Below, piece by piece: positions 18,547-28,023 of a stretch of 64,000 bases of DNA. A program made the translations under genes and the position numbers. How positions within the stretch are numbered: position 1 is the first letter of the stretch; each line of letters opens with the position of its first letter. Source of the stretch: Thermohalobaculum sp965263335 (GTDB lineage Bacteria > Pseudomonadota > Alphaproteobacteria > Rhodobacterales > Rhodobacteraceae); the NCBI GenBank assembly GCA_965263335.1, contig CBDHHE010000001.1, positions 4,526,001-4,590,000 of the forward strand. The letters run 5' to 3'. Under the pieces are notes generated by a model, which saw only the letters and a program-made list of their open reading frames with translations, was not told where the DNA came from and searched no databases.

Positions 18547-19923
18547 ATGCTAGCGATCCTCCGCGGCGCCGTGCGGAACCCGACGTCGCTGGGGGAGCGC
18601 GCGGTCAACGCCAGCCTGTGGAGCGTTGGCGCAATGGGCGTGCAGTATCCTCTGCGCCTGATCGGCAACCTCATCATGACACGGTTGCTGGCGCCGGAGG
18701 CGTTCGGCCTGATGGCAACGATCGTCACGCTCCACATGGGGCTGTCGCTGCTCTCTGATGTCGGGATCACGCAAAGCGTGATGCGTCATCGGCAGGGCGA
18801 CACGCCGCGGTTCTTGCGCACAGCCTGGACCGCCCAGATCCTTCGCGGGCTGGTGATCACGGGTCTGCTTCTGGCACTTGCGGGCGGTGTGTTCTTGGTC
18901 GGGCCAAGCCTGGCGGGTGCGGAGACCGTCTATGCCGATCCACGTCTGCCGGGGCTGATCTGTTTCTCGGCGGTCGCCCTCTTACTGGCAGGGTTCAACT
19001 CCACCTCTCTGCTTCTCGAGCGACGCCGGATGCGGCTGAAAGGAATTGTGCGGCTCGAGATACTTTCGCAGCTTGCGGGCTTCGTTGTGATGATTGCGCT
19101 GGCGCTCGTGTTCAAGTCGGTCTGGGCGCTGGTGGCCGGGCTGGTCATGAGCAGCGCAGTCACACTGATCCTCAGTCATGTCATGCTCTCCGGTCCGCGG
19201 ATGCGCATCGCCTGGGAGCGGGCGCACATGTCCGAAATCTGGTCGTTCGGCAAATGGCTGATCGGGGCGTCGCTGGGCGGGTTTCTGGTTTCGCATGGAG
19301 ACCGGTTGCTGCTGGCAGCCCTGATCGACAAGACCCTCTTTGGGATCTATGCCATCGCTGTCCTCTGGGTGCAGATTGGCACCCAAGTGCTTGAACGGGT
19401 GGGCAACGCCATCTTCGTCCCGTCCTTCAGCGCTGTGATGAACTCATCGCCCGCCCGCATCGGCGAGGTGCTGGAGAGTGCCAACCGGCGCTTCGGTCTG
19501 CTGGCCGCGGCGGTTGCGGTTGCGACGGCGCTCGGCTCCATCCTGGTTATCGAGTGGCTGTATGATCCGCGCTATCACGAAGCCGTCGGGATGATCGTGC
19601 TGCTCGCATTCCGCGTCGTGATGCAGCGATACATGGTGTTGCGGCAGTTCATCGTGGCTGCCGGAGATTCCCGCCACTCCGCCTTTGCGAGCCTCGTCGG
19701 CGGGATCATCAGCTTGTCGATCGGATACTTGGTCTTTCAGACACTTGGATTTCTCTGGTCGGTGGCCGTTTTTGCCGTAGGCGCCGGCCCGATGTTCGCA
19801 TTGATCCTGCCGCAACGCGATTTGCGGCGCCATATCGAGCCTGTTCCACAATTGCTGGTCATCGCCGGCATCACTGCGCTGTGCATGATTGTTGCGGCGC
19901 AAGCGGATGGCTTCGCACGATGA
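18547..19923 (+). CDS. Oligosaccharide flippase (Wzx/MviN-like, polysaccharide transport)
   Basis: A 458-residue polytopic inner-membrane protein with 12-14 predicted membrane segments. The N-terminal pattern SLWSVGAMGVQYPLRLIGNLIMTRLLAPEAFGLMA is the signature of the polysaccharide biosynthesis/MOP-type flippases that move lipid-linked repeat units across the inner membrane. Basic loops (LLERRRMRLKG, LPQRDLRRH) fit cytoplasmic turns. ATG 18547 has GGCGGAG 6 nt upstream; ATG 18517 is in frame but weaker. It sits between a transferase and a polymerase, the usual Wzx/Wzy pairing. A second, different flippase lies at 51478. Confidence 0.88.
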   Translation: MLAILRGAVRNPTSLGERAVNASLWSVGAMGVQYPLRLIGNLIMTRLLAPEAFGLMATIVTLHMGLSLLSDVGITQSVMRHRQGDTPRFLRTAWTAQILRGLVITGLLLALAGGVFLVGPSLAGAETVYADPRLPGLICFSAVALLLAGFNSTSLLLERRRMRLKGIVRLEILSQLAGFVVMIALALVFKSVWALVAGLVMSSAVTLILSHVMLSGPRMRIAWERAHMSEIWSFGKWLIGASLGGFLVSHGDRLLLAALIDKTLFGIYAIAVLWVQIGTQVLERVGNAIFVPSFSAVMNSSPARIGEVLESANRRFGLLAAAVAVATALGSILVIEWLYDPRYHEAVGMIVLLAFRVVMQRYMVLRQFIVAAGDSRHSAFASLVGGIISLSIGYLVFQTLGFLWSVAVFAVGAGPMFALILPQRDLRRHIEPVPQLLVIAGITALCMIVAAQADGFAR

Positions 19924-19979
19924 AGAGCACAAGACAGCTCGGCATCGTGAATGCGCGTCGCCGCAAGAAGGGGCCCTGA

Positions 19980-21410
19980 ATGCCAAACACGGTCGCCTAC
20001 GCTGCACTGCTGCTTTGGCCATTTGCAGCCCTGTGCCTGTTCGTGGTTCAGCGAAATCTCGAACGTGCGATCATCTGGTCGGTGGTGGCGTCCTTTCTGT
20101 TGCTCCCCTCGTCGTTCAGCATCGATCTTCCGGGCGTGCCGCCACTCGACAAGGTCACGGTACCAAACGCGATGCTGCTGCTCTTGGTGGTGCTGATCCC
20201 CAATCGGCCCGGCACGATGGTGCCAAAGAGCCACATGGCGCGGTTGCTTTTGGTGGCGCTGCTCGTCGGCCCGTTCTTCACGGCGATGTTCAATCCGGAC
20301 GGCTTCTGGGTGGGGGAACGTGCACTGCGCGGCATGACCTCCTACGACGCGCTTTCGAACATTGTGGCAGCGCTGCTGATGCTGGTGCCATTCCTGGTAG
20401 GGTATGCGTATCTGGCCACGCCGAATGCGCATCGCGAGATCCTGCGGGCGCTCGTCGTGGCGGGGCTTGGGTATTCTTTGCTCATGTTGTTCGAGGTGCG
20501 CATGAGCCCGCAGCTTCACACTTGGCTCTACGGCTATTTCCCGCACAGCTTCGGGCAGCAGATCCGCTTCGGCGGCTTCCGCCCTGTCGTGTTTCTCGAG
20601 CATGGTCTCTGGACCGCATTCTTTGCGATGACCATCTTCATCGCCGCGGCGGTGTTGTGGCGCGACGCGCGCGAGGATCTGACGTCCAGCCGCAACGAGG
20701 TTGCACGCAGACGTGCGAAGTATGGGTGGTCTACGGGGTACTTTTCCGTGGTGCTGGTGCTCTGCAAGAGCCTCGCGAGCTTGCTCTATGCGGTTCTGCT
20801 GCTTCCCTTGGTGGCGCTGGCGCGGCCAAAGACTCAGATTGCGGTGGCAAGCCTGCTGGTACTGGCGGCCATCGCCTACCCTGCCTTGCGTGGCGCCGGT
20901 CTGGTGCCTGTGGAAACCATCCACGCCGCTGCAGAGTCTCTTGACAGTGAACGCGCGCAATCATTGCGGTTTCGCCTCGACAACGAAGATGCGCTGCTGG
21001 CGCGCGCAGCCGAGCGTCCGATCTTCGGCTGGGGGACCTGGGGGCGCAACCGCGTCTACGACGAATGGTCCGGCAAGGACAAGAGCGTCACGGATGGCTA
21101 CTGGATCATACGGATCGGGTCATATGGCTGGACAGGCTTCCTGGCGTTTTTCGGACTTCTGGCGTTGCCGGTTCTGGCCGTGCGTGCCCAGGCGCGACGT
21201 CCCGGCGGAGCAGTGCCGGGATTGCCGACGACGGGTCTTTGCCTCCTGCTGGCGATCAACATGATAGAGCTTCTGCCGAATGCCACTCTGCCGCCCTGGT
21301 CGTGGCTCATCGCCGGTGCAGTGCTCGGCTATGCCGAGCGGCGACAAACTGCGCCCGTCGAGCAGCCAGCAAAGGCGATTCAGCAACCCCGCCGCCGCAC
21401 CGTGCTCTGA
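19980..21410 (+). CDS. O-antigen polymerase/ligase-like membrane protein (Wzy-type)
   Basis: A 476-residue membrane protein with about 10-12 transmembrane segments and a large periplasmic loop in the second half (RFRLDNEDALLARAAERPIFGWGTWGRN). This matches the Wzy_C/O-antigen ligase loop pattern (RxxL, then the PxxGxG-type motif). It probably polymerises the repeat units flipped by the preceding protein. GAAGGGG lies about 6 nt before the ATG. The long open frames overlapping it on both strands are shadows. Polymerase rather than ligase is inferred from position. Confidence 0.82.
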   Translation: MPNTVAYAALLLWPFAALCLFVVQRNLERAIIWSVVASFLLLPSSFSIDLPGVPPLDKVTVPNAMLLLLVVLIPNRPGTMVPKSHMARLLLVALLVGPFFTAMFNPDGFWVGERALRGMTSYDALSNIVAALLMLVPFLVGYAYLATPNAHREILRALVVAGLGYSLLMLFEVRMSPQLHTWLYGYFPHSFGQQIRFGGFRPVVFLEHGLWTAFFAMTIFIAAAVLWRDAREDLTSSRNEVARRRAKYGWSTGYFSVVLVLCKSLASLLYAVLLLPLVALARPKTQIAVASLLVLAAIAYPALRGAGLVPVETIHAAAESLDSERAQSLRFRLDNEDALLARAAERPIFGWGTWGRNRVYDEWSGKDKSVTDGYWIIRIGSYGWTGFLAFFGLLALPVLAVRAQARRPGGAVPGLPTTGLCLLLAINMIELLPNATLPPWSWLIAGAVLGYAERRQTAPVEQPAKAIQQPRRRTVL

Positions 21411-21510
21411 GAACACGCGCGGCGCGGGTCGGCATCACGCATTAGGTTTTCGTTAAACCTAGCTCTCCAGTCTGCCGTGGTTCACGGGTCTGGAGAGGTT
21501 GCGCAACCAC

Positions 21511-22869
21511 ATGGCATTCGTCGTTACGCGATCCAGGCGCCGGATAGGGCTGGTGCTTCGGACCGTCCTGCAAGCTCTGCGCAGCGCCGGGCTCGGCAGG
21601 GGACTGAGCTCACAATCCTCAGTGCGACCACGGATCCTCTATGTGCCTGGACCGGGTGACGTTCAGGGCACCTACACCCATTGGCAGGCAGGGCGCAGCG
21701 ATCCGTCAATCCCATCGATCGCCTATTCTGCGCAAGTTTATGATGTCGCCGCGCAGCTAGATGCCGACCTCTGTGTGATCACCGAGGCCAATCACTCCAA
21801 CCCTTTGGATGAGGCCGTCCGGTTTGTCGGAATGGAAGCGCCCAAAGGACACGGCATTCGATACCATCTGAGCGAGATTGCCCACGCCCTGGGCATCATT
21901 CGCCGCGCAGTCGCTTGGCGCGCCGATACACTTCTCGTGCAACGACAGTTCGTGCATTTCTGGCCGCTCGCCGTGGCAAAGCTTTTCAGGATCAAGCTGA
22001 TCGTCTCGCTGCACAACACGTTGTGGGTTCCGGAAAAGCCGCGCACAGGTCTGTCGCGTGTCCTCGACAGGTTCAACGCTCTGACATTTCGGCGGTGCGC
22101 TCGCGTGATATGCGTGAGTGAAGCCGTTGCGATGCAGGTCCGCTCGGTGGCAGGCGAAGGTTTCGATCGAACATCAGTCCACATCCCTCAATATGATGAT
22201 CCCGTGCTTCAGCTTTACAGTCGCAGGATGCCTGATCGTCCACTGCGCCAGGTGCTGTTCCTTGGCCGGGTCGAGGTGAACAAGGGGGTGATGCTCTTGC
22301 TGGAGGCCTTTCGGACGCTTGCATCGGCCCATCCGGACTTGCAGATGCGCATCGTTGGCGACGGCGGTGCAGTGCCAGACTTGCAAAGGGCCGTGGCCGA
22401 GCTTCCGACTTCTCTGCGCCATCGAGTGCGGATCGCGGGCCCTGCAAACGGTTCGGACGTGTTCTCTGAGCTCGCACGTGCAGACCTGCTGGTCTGTCCG
22501 ACCACGTCGGAGTTTGCCGAAGGGCTTGCCAAGACTCCGATCGAGGCGATGCTGGCTGGCGTGCCGGCCGTGCTGAGCGCAAACGTGCCGGCTGCGGCCT
22601 TGCTAGGGAATGCCGCTCGGATCGTGGCGTCCGACAGCAGCGAGGCGCTGATCGAAGGCATCGACGCTCTGATCAGGAAGCCCGAGTTGCTGTCGGAAAT
22701 GTCGCGTGCGGCTGAGCGCCAGCGGATTTCGTTCTTCGATCGGTCGCTTTCGTTCGGCACGCAGGTACTCGAGGCCATCGCACAACCGTCGCAGCACAGC
22801 ATGCCCTCGGACTCAGATGCGCAATCTCAAGCGCATCACGTGCCGGTTTCCGTCGCATCCGTGCGATAG
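21511..22869 (+). CDS. Family 4 (GT-B) glycosyltransferase
   Basis: A 452-residue transferase. The N-terminal half (about 45-215) holds ILYVPGPGDVQGTYTHW and LIVSLHNTLWVPEKP. The C-terminal GT1/GT4 domain carries VLFLGRVEVNKGVMLLLEAF, MRIVGDGG and the EFAEGLAKTPIEAMLAGVP motif with the conserved Glu pair that binds the nucleotide sugar. GGAGAGG precedes the ATG by 12 nt, a long spacing; the alternative TTG at 21499 is right next to that site and was rejected. Its 3' end overlaps the convergent sulfotransferase by 34 nt, which closes the forward gene set. Confidence 0.87.
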   Translation: MAFVVTRSRRRIGLVLRTVLQALRSAGLGRGLSSQSSVRPRILYVPGPGDVQGTYTHWQAGRSDPSIPSIAYSAQVYDVAAQLDADLCVITEANHSNPLDEAVRFVGMEAPKGHGIRYHLSEIAHALGIIRRAVAWRADTLLVQRQFVHFWPLAVAKLFRIKLIVSLHNTLWVPEKPRTGLSRVLDRFNALTFRRCARVICVSEAVAMQVRSVAGEGFDRTSVHIPQYDDPVLQLYSRRMPDRPLRQVLFLGRVEVNKGVMLLLEAFRTLASAHPDLQMRIVGDGGAVPDLQRAVAELPTSLRHRVRIAGPANGSDVFSELARADLLVCPTTSEFAEGLAKTPIEAMLAGVPAVLSANVPAAALLGNAARIVASDSSEALIEGIDALIRKPELLSEMSRAAERQRISFFDRSLSFGTQVLEAIAQPSQHSMPSDSDAQSQAHHVPVSVASVR

Positions 22870-23780
22870 AGCAACCCGCTGCCCGCGAGGCGCATGGTTG
22901 AGTTCCGGACCAGAACCTCGATCCGTGCACCCTTCCGGGTGAAGCGAGGCAGCGTGAACGAAAAGCCGAAGTCACTGACCTCACCTGGCATGCCTTCCTC
23001 TGGCGCGTGCGGCCGATCTGCACAGACCTCCGCAACGGGCCGATCGTCGATCGTCAGCACGAGGTAAACGCGTTGTGCCGGGCGTCCGCGGACCGCGGCC
23101 CAACCGGTGAGCACCCTTCCGTCCAGCCCGTCGACGGCCCCGATGTAGTCGAGGCGGGCGCGCGTGCGATAGATTTCAGGTTCGGGTTCGATCACCGAGA
23201 TGGCTGCCGCACGTGCCTCGGGATCAGGCAACAAACCTGCAAAAGAGGAGATGCGATCAACCATCGCATCCGGCGACAACAGCCCCTTCTCATAGCTGAT
23301 CAGCAGCGTTGGCACTTCAAGACGCCGAACGCAGTCGACCAGCGCCACGTACTCTCCCGCATGCCGCTTCAGCATGTGCGCCAGATCGGTCTGAACTGAG
23401 ACATGATTGCGCATCGCGATGGCCAGAATATCCCGGAATGTGAAAATCACGCGCGGGTTCCGCAATCGGGGCAGCACCTTTTCGAAGTGTTGCCAGGCTT
23501 CCGGTCGCTTCCAGCCCCAAACCGCCTGGGCCGCATTGGTCTCTGAAATCAGCTTGTCGACTCGAGCCCACTCGCCGCGTTCGATCAAGCCGCTGAGGTG
23601 GGCATCCTCGAAGACGACTTTGCCTGTCCGCCGCCCCATGAAGACGCCAAGATTCAGCAGACTGGCGGCAACCATTGACGTCCCACTGCGCGGCAGGCCG
23701 GCAACAACCAGCGTAACGGTCTCACCTGGCGGGGCTTCGTTGAGGACGTACATCCCCGGATTACGATAATCCTGTTCCAT
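22836..23780 (-). CDS. Sulfotransferase family protein 1
   Basis: A 314-residue protein. The PAPS-binding P-loop is LVVAGLPRSGTSMVAASLL near residue 23. The 3'-phosphate-binding region FTFRDILAIAMRN lies near 115, with the WGWKRPEAW segment before it. The C-terminal 80 residues form a beta-rich domain (LTGWAAVRGRPAQRVYLVLT) seen in other EPS-linked proteins. It would transfer sulfate from PAPS to a carbohydrate or lipid acceptor. ATG 23780 follows the upstream glycosyltransferase stop by 10 nt, so the two are co-transcribed. No strong Shine-Dalgarno is visible. One of three sulfotransferases in the window. Confidence 0.8.
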   Translation of the reverse strand: MEQDYRNPGMYVLNEAPPGETVTLVVAGLPRSGTSMVAASLLNLGVFMGRRTGKVVFEDAHLSGLIERGEWARVDKLISETNAAQAVWGWKRPEAWQHFEKVLPRLRNPRVIFTFRDILAIAMRNHVSVQTDLAHMLKRHAGEYVALVDCVRRLEVPTLLISYEKGLLSPDAMVDRISSFAGLLPDPEARAAAISVIEPEPEIYRTRARLDYIGAVDGLDGRVLTGWAAVRGRPAQRVYLVLTIDDRPVAEVCADRPHAPEEGMPGEVSDFGFSFTLPRFTRKGARIEVLVRNSTMRLAGSGLLYRTDATETGT

Positions 23781-23790
23781 CAGCACAGTT

Positions 23791-25983
23791 CTACTCGTCG
23801 GGCGCCTCGGGAAAACCCATGAAATGGCGCGGACCGGGAAGCGCCGTGCGCATCCGCAGCTTCGGCCGCGACTGAAACCGCGAGAGCCACGGGTTGTGAG
23901 CCGGATCCTCGAAGGTTTCGGTGTCATGGGCCGTGCGCAGGGCCGCTTGCTCCGCGCGGAAGCGCTTGAGATTGCGCGCTGTCTTGTCCGAACCTCGACT
24001 GGCACTTTCGTGATGGATCAACTGGGCATGCGGAGTCCAGATCACACCGAAGCCCTTTGCGCGGGCACGGGCACAAAAATCGACGTCGTTGTAGGCGACT
24101 TGAAACCTCTCTTCATCGAACCGCCCCGCGGCGCGCCAGCAGGCACTTGTGATCAACATGGCGGCCGCGGTCACGATGGTCATCGAGTTTCGAACCGCCA
24201 GCCGTCCCATCGGTCCCGTCGTACGTTCGGGCTGCTTGTAGAACCAGTGCCCCGCGAGATTGCCAAGCCCGAGGATGACGCCTGCATGCTGGATCGTCCG
24301 ATCTGGGTAGAGCAACTTGGCACCGACGATGCCCGTCCCGGCATGGGCCAGGCAGCCGACCATTTCCTTGAGCCAGCCCGGGTCCTCGATCTCGATGTCG
24401 TTGTTCAAGAGAAGGAAATGGTCACTGCGGGCGAGTTCGACACCACGATTGATCATGGCCGAGAAATTGAAGGGCGCTTCTCTGATGTCGACGCGAACGC
24501 GCTGGTCGGCTTCGTACTTCTTGTAGATGCCCAAGGTCTCATGATCCGTCGTGCCGTTGTCGACGACGATCACATCGAGCGATGGATAGTCCGTATGTGC
24601 GAGAACGCCATCGAGGACTGTTTCGATAAGCCTCGGACTGTTGCGATTGGGAATGATGATCGAGACCATCGGCCAAGCGGCGTCCGGGCGTGGGAACTCG
24701 ACCTTGTGAAGGTTCGGGAGAAGAGGTGCAGAACGGGCGACCGCACTTTGCCCAGAGTGTGAAAAGTGCATCTCCAGTGCGCGCCGCGCTTGCGCTGTCG
24801 CCTCGTCCAACCGGCTGTGCGAAACTGAACCTTCGTGCTGACGCCAGACATATGCCGGGTAGGGGAGGTGGGTGATCTGTTCGGGAGCAAGCCCGCGGCA
24901 ATAGCGCAGCAGGAGCTCGTAGTCCTGCGATCCTTCAAATCCTTCATTGAGCAGACCACATGCCATCAGACGGTCGCGGCGGTAAATCGAGAGGTGGTTC
25001 ACATAGTTGACGCCCGAGAGCAGAACGGGGTCGAAAGCGGGCTTGAGAAACAACCCGCGTGCTTCGAGAGCTGGTCCCGCGATCGCTTCATCGGTGTACA
25101 GAAACTCGGTCAGCGGGCTGTCGATCAATGCCTTGCGAACCATCGCGACCGCATTGGGTGCTAGAAGATCATCGTGGTCCAGAAGGCCGATCCAGTCGCC
25201 CGTCGCGGCGCGGATCCCGGTATTCGTTGCAGCAGCGATCCCCCGGTTCACGCCGTTTCTAAGGACGGTCACATCGGGCAGGGTGTCGTTGCGCTCAAGC
25301 CAGCTCATTGTGTCCAAGCGATCCGAGCCGTCGTCGGACAGGATAAGCTCTGCGCCGGGTGCTTGTCCTTGGAATGAATCGAGGAGGTCGGCGAGGAACT
25401 GTGGTGCCGTGTTGTAGACGGGAACGACGAAGCTGATGTGCGGATCTTTGTCGTGTCCGACCGGGACCGACAGGCCATCCGCCAACGCCCAAATGCGTTC
25501 GATGCGAGCGGCCTCGCGGCGATCAAGGAAGGCGCGCGGTGTGATCGGAAACCTCTGACGCGCGAAGACACGAGACGTGTGCTTTCGCGGCGCGTTTGGG
25601 ACGCAGATTGGCACCGGTCCCGGAGAGGTTTCACACAGCGCGTCGAGGTTTTGCTGTGTTGAGAACCGTTGGTGACGGACTTGAATCTTTCTGCCCTCTG
25701 CGCCCGGCCCGTCACCGGGATCGATCCTCACCCGTCGATGCCAGCCAAGCCGAGCGAAGCTGATGCAGAGACGGACCATGGGAGCGGGTGCGATCTCGAC
25801 AGCCGTGTCTTCTCGATAGCCTCGGCGCCCGGCAGGGTAGACGCGCACGCCCACTGGTGCATCGACCCCCTCGATCTCGACCAGGGCGTGACCGGTCAGT
25901 GCTGAGAGCTCGAACTGTGGACTGGGTCCGGTGAGCTGCCAGACATCACCACCCACTTGGACGAGATCACACAGAGCTTTCAT
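23791..25983 (-). CDS. Large two-domain family 2 glycosyltransferase
   Basis: About 730 residues with two GT-A domains after an N-terminal beta-rich region (1-150). Domain one (about 185-400) has ISFVVPVYNTAPQFLADLL, LSDDGSD and WIGLLDHDDLLAPNA. Domain two (about 440-690) has VSIIIPNRNSPRLIETVL, VIVVDNGTTD, FLLLNNDIEI and AYNDVDFCARARAKGFG. Such tandem enzymes often add two sugars in succession or build rhamnan-type chains. ATG 25983 was chosen; an in-frame GTG at 26025 is possible. It is followed directly by the sulfotransferase and preceded by a beta-helix gene on the same strand. Confidence 0.87.
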   Translation of the reverse strand: MKALCDLVQVGGDVWQLTGPSPQFELSALTGHALVEIEGVDAPVGVRVYPAGRRGYREDTAVEIAPAPMVRLCISFARLGWHRRVRIDPGDGPGAEGRKIQVRHQRFSTQQNLDALCETSPGPVPICVPNAPRKHTSRVFARQRFPITPRAFLDRREAARIERIWALADGLSVPVGHDKDPHISFVVPVYNTAPQFLADLLDSFQGQAPGAELILSDDGSDRLDTMSWLERNDTLPDVTVLRNGVNRGIAAATNTGIRAATGDWIGLLDHDDLLAPNAVAMVRKALIDSPLTEFLYTDEAIAGPALEARGLFLKPAFDPVLLSGVNYVNHLSIYRRDRLMACGLLNEGFEGSQDYELLLRYCRGLAPEQITHLPYPAYVWRQHEGSVSHSRLDEATAQARRALEMHFSHSGQSAVARSAPLLPNLHKVEFPRPDAAWPMVSIIIPNRNSPRLIETVLDGVLAHTDYPSLDVIVVDNGTTDHETLGIYKKYEADQRVRVDIREAPFNFSAMINRGVELARSDHFLLLNNDIEIEDPGWLKEMVGCLAHAGTGIVGAKLLYPDRTIQHAGVILGLGNLAGHWFYKQPERTTGPMGRLAVRNSMTIVTAAAMLITSACWRAAGRFDEERFQVAYNDVDFCARARAKGFGVIWTPHAQLIHHESASRGSDKTARNLKRFRAEQAALRTAHDTETFEDPAHNPWLSRFQSRPKLRMRTALPGPRHFMGFPEAPDE

Positions 25984-26099
25984 CAACAGTTCCGACGGTG
26001 TCCGGGGTAAGGGATTTGGCACCACCTCAGCGCCGCCGCCCGATATAACTTCCCGTCCGGTCGATGTATATGGGCCAGCGCGGCTTGGCTGGGCTGAAC

Positions 26100-27428
26100 T
26101 CAGTCGCGCAACCCCAGTTTCCGGTAGATCGCCTGCGCGTCATGTGCGGACGGTCCGATCGGCCCCACGCTTGCCAACCACTCTGCTTCGGTCCCGCGGC
26201 GTTCATCGACAATGCGATTGGGGTTGGCGGGGTCTTCGCTTCGCTTGCTGAAACCTGTTTTGAAGCCTCGGTCTGCGCTCAGGACGTTTCCCCTGATCAG
26301 GTTGCCCGCACTGATAGCGAAGCCCAACTGGTCGAGCTTGGGCGTATGCGCTTCTCGAGTTTGCGCCCAGGTTTCATGCGCCTCACTGGCATGCTCTTGC
26401 CACTGATTGCGCCACGGATATGAAGGTGCCGTTTCGGACCGCCACGCAAACTGGGGGCTGACAAAGCGACCGGGTGCGCCGGTGTGTGCTACGAAGTTTC
26501 CTTCGACACGACAATCCCGCGCGCCCCAAAGTATAACTGCATGCTCGAAAGCGCCGGCAATCAGATTGCGCCGGGCCACACTGTCAAAGCACTCCACGTT
26601 CCAGTGATCGGGCGGCATCGCGCGTCGCTCTCGGGACCATCCAATCCCGCCGATCATGATGGCCGGGTCCTGCCAGCCGATGGCGCAGCAATACAGGCCC
26701 GTGTATCGGAAGACATTGCCTTCCCACAGGATCTTTCCCGAGGCCGCTTTGGCCGAGGCGCCATCCTTTGCTTGTCCGAGAAACAAGCAGTTTTGGACAC
26801 GAGATTCCCGCACCGATACGAAATCGATCATAGATTCGGGCACGGTCACATCGAAGTGGCACCCGATGACCTCCAAGTGGCGCCCCTTTGCGACCTTCAT
26901 GGCGTCGCGGCCTCGGCCGTCGACGCGGCAGCCGCTCACGGTGAACCAACCGGCCGACTTGGAGGGAGGTAGCGCTTCGCCCCCACCGACGAACTTGATG
27001 GGCGCCTCGTCTTCCTCGCCATTCGCCTCGCCATGGCCACTGATCCAAAGGTTGTGCAGCTTCACATGACTGATGCCGTTCACGAACACCGTCGACGTCG
27101 TGTCTGCGCCCACGATCCGCGCCTTCGGTTTGCCGTCTTCCCCGAACCCGTCAGCGCCAACGATGAGGAGAGGGGACTTCGCGGTGACGGCGCCAAGGCC
27201 GCCGCGCCAGCCGTCTGGTGTTTCGCGCTGCGCGATGGATACGTTTTCTCGATAGACACCTGCCTCAACCAGAACAACGGCGCCTGGTCCGCTCCGGCGG
27301 ATCGCTGCCTGAACGGTCGCGAGCGGTTGCGCTTTGGCTCCTGATAGCTCGCTGTGCGGTGCCGCCTGAGCGACCGTGTCGTCGCCGCGGGGTGAGACCA
27401 CTATCCATCCCGAAGGTGTTGTCGTCAT
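26100..27428 (-). CDS. Right-handed parallel beta-helix protein 1
   Basis: A 442-residue protein with the DUF1565-like start (PLATVQAAIRRSGPGAVVLVEAGVYRENV) and beta-helix coils through about residue 330. It lacks a signal peptide. Two motifs are shared with three other proteins in this window: Asp202 in SMIDFVSV, and GGIGWS at 260-265. Beta-helix proteins include polysaccharide lyases, epimerases and phage depolymerases. None of the classic lyase catalytic patterns is obvious, so the activity is unknown. ATG 27428 is preferred over GTG 27443. It is upstream of and in line with the large glycosyltransferase. Confidence 0.75.
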   Translation of the reverse strand: MTTTPSGWIVVSPRGDDTVAQAAPHSELSGAKAQPLATVQAAIRRSGPGAVVLVEAGVYRENVSIAQRETPDGWRGGLGAVTAKSPLLIVGADGFGEDGKPKARIVGADTTSTVFVNGISHVKLHNLWISGHGEANGEEDEAPIKFVGGGEALPPSKSAGWFTVSGCRVDGRGRDAMKVAKGRHLEVIGCHFDVTVPESMIDFVSVRESRVQNCLFLGQAKDGASAKAASGKILWEGNVFRYTGLYCCAIGWQDPAIMIGGIGWSRERRAMPPDHWNVECFDSVARRNLIAGAFEHAVILWGARDCRVEGNFVAHTGAPGRFVSPQFAWRSETAPSYPWRNQWQEHASEAHETWAQTREAHTPKLDQLGFAISAGNLIRGNVLSADRGFKTGFSKRSEDPANPNRIVDERRGTEAEWLASVGPIGPSAHDAQAIYRKLGLRD

Positions 27429-27636
27429 GCGCTTACATCTCACGCCTGTTCCAGAGCGGGGTTCATAGCATCGATTTCAGGACGGCGAGAAGCAAGTGTA
27501 TCGCGTGAAACTGATGCGTTGACAATTTCCGGTTTAGCTCATGAAGCGTTGGTCTTGGCACGCCGGTCTTCTTGCGGCGGAATCGAGGGATGGACTTTCA
27601 CGCTGGTCCGTGGTAGCTGTACAGGATGTGAAAGGT

Positions 27637-27667
27637 GCGCCCTGAGCTCGACTCTGGGCGCTTTTTT
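27637..27667 (+). terminator. Intrinsic terminator without an upstream + strand gene
   Basis: Perfect 6-bp stem GCGCCC / GGGCGC, extended inside by GAG/CTC after one T-T mismatch, with a 5-nt loop and a run of six T directly after. The nearest gene to the left is on the opposite strand, so it must end an RNA that starts inside the intergenic region. Confidence 0.65.
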
Positions 27668-27903
27668 GTGTCCAGCGCCCGAGGCTCAGCGCCAGCCTGA
27701 GACCGGCCGCGCCCTCGTTCAGCGCATGTCCCTGCTGGGAACTGCCAGTTTGACACGAACAGTGCGCGAGCCATGCCAGGGGTGCAATCTCGACAATTAC
27801 GATCATGAACTGCGCGCAAGCGGCAGCGACCGAAGCGCCTGACCTAAACAACAAACATCCACAAATTCGCTAGGTGAAAAATGGCACTGTTCCATCTGGG
27901 CAG

Positions 27904-27934
27904 GGCGCACAATGCCTGTGCGCCTTGTTGTTTT
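27904..27934 (+). terminator. Second intrinsic terminator in the leader
   Basis: Perfect 8-bp stem GGCGCACA / TGTGCGCC with loop ATGCC, followed by TTGTTGTTTT. It lies 90 nt before the start of the beta-helix gene at 28024, so it could act as an attenuator. Confidence 0.6.
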
Positions 27935-27995
27935 CGATTGCCGTGCACAGACCGGCAGTCGCCCGATCTCGTCTCCGACTTGAAAAACCCGGTGC

Positions 27996-28017
27996 GCCTC
28001 CCGGCATTTTGGGAGGC
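27996..28017 (+). promoter_or_regulatory. Hairpin occluding the Shine-Dalgarno of the 28024 gene
   Basis: GCCTCCC (27996-28002) pairs perfectly with GGGAGGC (28011-28017) across the loop GGCATTTT. GGGAGG is the ribosome-binding site, 7 nt before ATG 28024. Folding would block initiation, so translation is probably controlled. The same arrangement occurs in front of galE. Confidence 0.5.
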
Positions 28018-28023
28018 CGCGAG

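Larger units (their letters stand above)
27429..28023 (+). other. Non-coding leader region with tandem terminators
   Basis: Almost 600 bases with no convincing gene. On the + strand it holds two intrinsic terminators (27637-27667 and 27904-27934) and a hairpin that pairs with the Shine-Dalgarno of the next gene. TTGACA boxes occur at 27519-27524 and 27750-27755, each without a good -10 at standard spacing. An imperfect inverted repeat (ACTTTCAC near 27593, GTGAAAGGT near 27629) adds structure ahead of the first terminator. This looks like a regulated leader or one or two small RNAs. Confidence 0.5.

Noticed and set aside
19737..20960. 407-codon reverse and 351-codon forward frames over the polymerase at 19980
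   Set aside because: The membrane protein frame is the coding one; the others are Arg/His/Gln-rich shadows.
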